A stretch of DNA of 8,196 bases. Origin: Actinomycetota bacterium (GTDB taxonomy: Bacteria; Actinomycetota; Actinomycetes; S36-B12; UBA10799). Below are positions 6,555 to 8,196 of this stretch, in pieces; within the stretch, counting starts at the first letter, position 1; every line of letters begins with the position of its first letter. Made by a program: the position numbers and the translations under genes. The DNA is taken from positions 1 to 8,196 of the forward strand of contig DMNR01000412.1 in the NCBI GenBank assembly GCA_003452655.1, written 5' to 3'. The notes under the pieces are model-generated. The model had not been told where the DNA came from. It saw only the letters and a program-made list of their open reading frames with translations, and did no database searches.

Positions 6555-7811
6555 ATGCGTTCACCAACAAAAGTCGGATCACTCGTCATTGCGGCCGGTG
6601 TCGCGCTCGTGCTCACCAGTTGTTCAAACGGTAGCGCTGGTTCTGACTCCGCTTCGCCCACACAGATGGCAGATCAGGCACAAACCGCTGCCTTGAAGGC
6701 TCTGACTGACGGCGCCCTCGTCAAGTACAAGCAGAAGTCAGTGATTGTCCGGGTTGTGAAGGATGGCGTCGACCTCTACACCGGCGCCGCAGGTGAGTCG
6801 ATGACGGGTGTGCCCGCGACGACTGCGATGCACACTCGAAATGGCGCATTCGCATTTACGTACATCGGTGAGACGTACGCCAAGATGGCCGACCAGAACG
6901 TCATCAACCTTGATGAACCGATCTCGAAGTGGCTGCCGGACCTGCGAGATTCGTCGAAGGTAACAATCCGGAATCTACTCAACATGACGTCTGGGTATCC
7001 GGACTACGTCTACCAGCCTGCCGTTCAAGACGGCGTGCAAGCGGATCCCTACAAGCAGTGGACCGATGACGAGATGATCGCGGTTGCGCTATCGCGGCCG
7101 AACTACTTTGCGGCTGGGACGAACTGGGGTTACTCGCATACGAACTACGTGATCTTGGGCAAGCTCCTGTCGAAGATCACCGGTAAGTCAACTTCTGATG
7201 TTCTCTCCGAGTACGTCTTGCAGCCGATGCAGTTGAACAACACGAGCAGCAACGGGGGCACTCCTGCCGTGCCAGATCCTGCGCTGCACTCATTCACCTC
7301 TGAGCGCCGGTCGTTCCTGAAGGTGCCGCAGAAACTTCCGTTCTATGAGGAAGCAACGTTCTGGAATCCATCGTGGACTACCGCCAACGGCGCTGTGCAA
7401 ACGAGCAACGTCTTCGACATCACCACGTCGATGCAGATTGTTGGCTCCGGATCCCAAGTCTCGCCGGAGATGTACAAACAACAAGTGGGTCCGAACCTCG
7501 TCGGATTCGGTAAGAAGGATCCGACGGGAACGTGCCCTGTCTGCCGAACGCTGACCCCGGAATTGAACTACGGGTTTGGGGTCGTGATCAATGGTGACTG
7601 GATCACTCAAACGAAGAGCTTCTACGGATCGAGCGCATCTGGTGGCTATCTTCCGTCAGAGAAGCTGACGATCTCGGTCATTGCGAACACAGCTGCGGAC
7701 GGGTTTGGCCCCGACGGCGCTTACCTGAATCAGAATGCCAGCTTCTCGATGTTCACCGATATCGCGAACCTGGTTGCGCCGGGGCAGGCGCCGCCACCTC
7801 GCGCTGGTTAG
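6555..7811 (+). CDS. Lipoprotein with beta-lactamase/serine-hydrolase fold, active site degenerate
   Basis: 418 aa from ATG 6555. The N-terminus (MRSPTKVGSLVIAAGVALVL) is a lipoprotein signal ending in the lipobox LTSC, with Cys23 as the lipidated residue, so the protein should sit on the outer face of the membrane. The rest resembles the class-C beta-lactamase/penicillin-binding-like family (Pfam Beta-lactamase): MADQNVINLDEPISKWLPDL at 111-130, VTIRNLLNMTSGYPDY at 136-151, and WGYSHTNYVILGKLLSKITG at 191-210. The nucleophile motif is not intact. Where FRxxSxxK is expected the sequence reads MHTRNGAF (92-99), so Ser becomes Asn96 and Lys becomes Phe99. The YxN motif is YSH (193-195), and no HxG is evident near 357-364 (YGSSASGG). 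A CPVC pair lies at 327-330. It is probably a pseudoenzyme with a binding role. GTG 6528 is an alternative start; the longer frame back to 6318 overlaps the kinase and is discounted. Confidence 0.88.
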   Translation: MRSPTKVGSLVIAAGVALVLTSCSNGSAGSDSASPTQMADQAQTAALKALTDGALVKYKQKSVIVRVVKDGVDLYTGAAGESMTGVPATTAMHTRNGAFAFTYIGETYAKMADQNVINLDEPISKWLPDLRDSSKVTIRNLLNMTSGYPDYVYQPAVQDGVQADPYKQWTDDEMIAVALSRPNYFAAGTNWGYSHTNYVILGKLLSKITGKSTSDVLSEYVLQPMQLNNTSSNGGTPAVPDPALHSFTSERRSFLKVPQKLPFYEEATFWNPSWTTANGAVQTSNVFDITTSMQIVGSGSQVSPEMYKQQVGPNLVGFGKKDPTGTCPVCRTLTPELNYGFGVVINGDWITQTKSFYGSSASGGYLPSEKLTISVIANTAADGFGPDGAYLNQNASFSMFTDIANLVAPGQAPPPRAG

Positions 7812-7845
7812 GAATGTGTCACCCGGGATCGGCGTTGTGGGGTTC

Positions 7846-8196
7846 ATGAGCGATCCGTTTGCGCGTGAGCCCGGTCAGCTGTCCATTGATATCTGGAGTG
7901 ACGTCGTCTGTCCGTTCTGCTACATGGGAGAGACGATCTTGTCGGAGGCGCTAGAGAATTTCGAGCATCGGGACTCGGTCGTCGTGCGCTATCACTCCTA
8001 TCAGCTAATGCCGGAGCTATCGGCAGACGAACCCGTTGACCTCGCTGACCTGCTGTCACAGTCGAAGGGTCTGACCCCAGAACAGGTCATTGGGATGCAG
8101 GAGCAACTCGTAGCACGCGGCACTGACCTTGGCATCGACTACCGATTCGATCAGACGCAGACGATTAACACGAGGGCAGCGCATCGGCTCACCCAC
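7846..8196 (+). CDS. DsbA-family thiol oxidoreductase, FrnE-like (partial)
   Basis: The first 117 residues are present; the gene runs off the window. After a short N-terminal tail comes the thioredoxin-fold opening LSIDIWSDVVCPFCYMG (12-28) with the active-site pair Cys22-Cys25 (CPFC). The insert helix region follows, then the typical NTRAAHRLTH near the end, comparable to the N-T-x-x-A-H-R-L motif of FrnE/2-hydroxychromene-2-carboxylate isomerase relatives. There is no signal peptide, so it should be cytoplasmic. FrnE-type proteins act as disulfide isomerases/oxidoreductases, often linked to oxidative stress. CPWC is more common than CPFC in this group. It begins 34 bp after the lipoprotein stop and may be co-transcribed with it. 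The start codon ATG 7846 is preceded by a weak GTGGGG. FrnE assignment is likely but the missing C-terminus prevents certainty. Confidence 0.87.
   Translation, partial: MSDPFAREPGQLSIDIWSDVVCPFCYMGETILSEALENFEHRDSVVVRYHSYQLMPELSADEPVDLADLLSQSKGLTPEQVIGMQEQLVARGTDLGIDYRFDQTQTINTRAAHRLTH

Overview
The window reads as chromosomal DNA from a GC-rich actinobacterium. A Rhodococcus/Mycobacteriales-type host is my best guess. The grounds are strong G/C preference at codon third positions, frequent GTG/TTG starts, TANNNT-type -10 boxes, a possible leaderless promoter, and the style of the two-component system and lipoprotein. The assignment is inferred from composition and gene types only. I saw no rRNA, tRNA, CRISPR array, insertion sequence or phage gene.

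Left end (1-495, minus strand): a small, unrecognised protein with one hydrophobic segment (stop at 154). A second minus-strand reading frame stays open from about 221 to the window edge. This is either an overlapping downstream gene or one gene split by a frameshift. A 28-bp imperfect palindrome (503-530) lies between this gene and the divergent transporter.

Middle (612-3757): a plus-strand sugar-porter-family MFS transporter (start GTG 612) converges on a minus-strand YtcJ/AepA-like amidohydrolase (start TTG 3757). Their stop codons are 29 bp apart, with a small hairpin between them.

Right-centre (4041-6475): a NarL/LuxR-type response regulator and, 2 bp downstream, an unusual 8-TM histidine kinase form a two-gene operon. 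The operon is divergent from the amidohydrolase across a 283-bp intergenic region that carries symmetric GTGTCAC motifs.

Right end (6555-8196): a lipoprotein with a class-C beta-lactamase/serine-hydrolase fold but with the SxxK nucleophile motif replaced. It appears to have its own leaderless promoter. It is followed by a FrnE/DsbA-family thiol oxidoreductase truncated by the window edge.

As a functional reading (inference), the kinase probably senses an envelope or small-molecule signal through its membrane block and phosphorylates the LuxR-type regulator. The divergent amidohydrolase and the downstream pseudo-hydrolase lipoprotein are the nearest candidate targets. No clear new multi-gene system is visible. 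The most unusual items are the catalytically degenerate lipoprotein, the repeated membrane/coil architecture and Asp-substituted N-box of the kinase, and the palindrome at 503-530.
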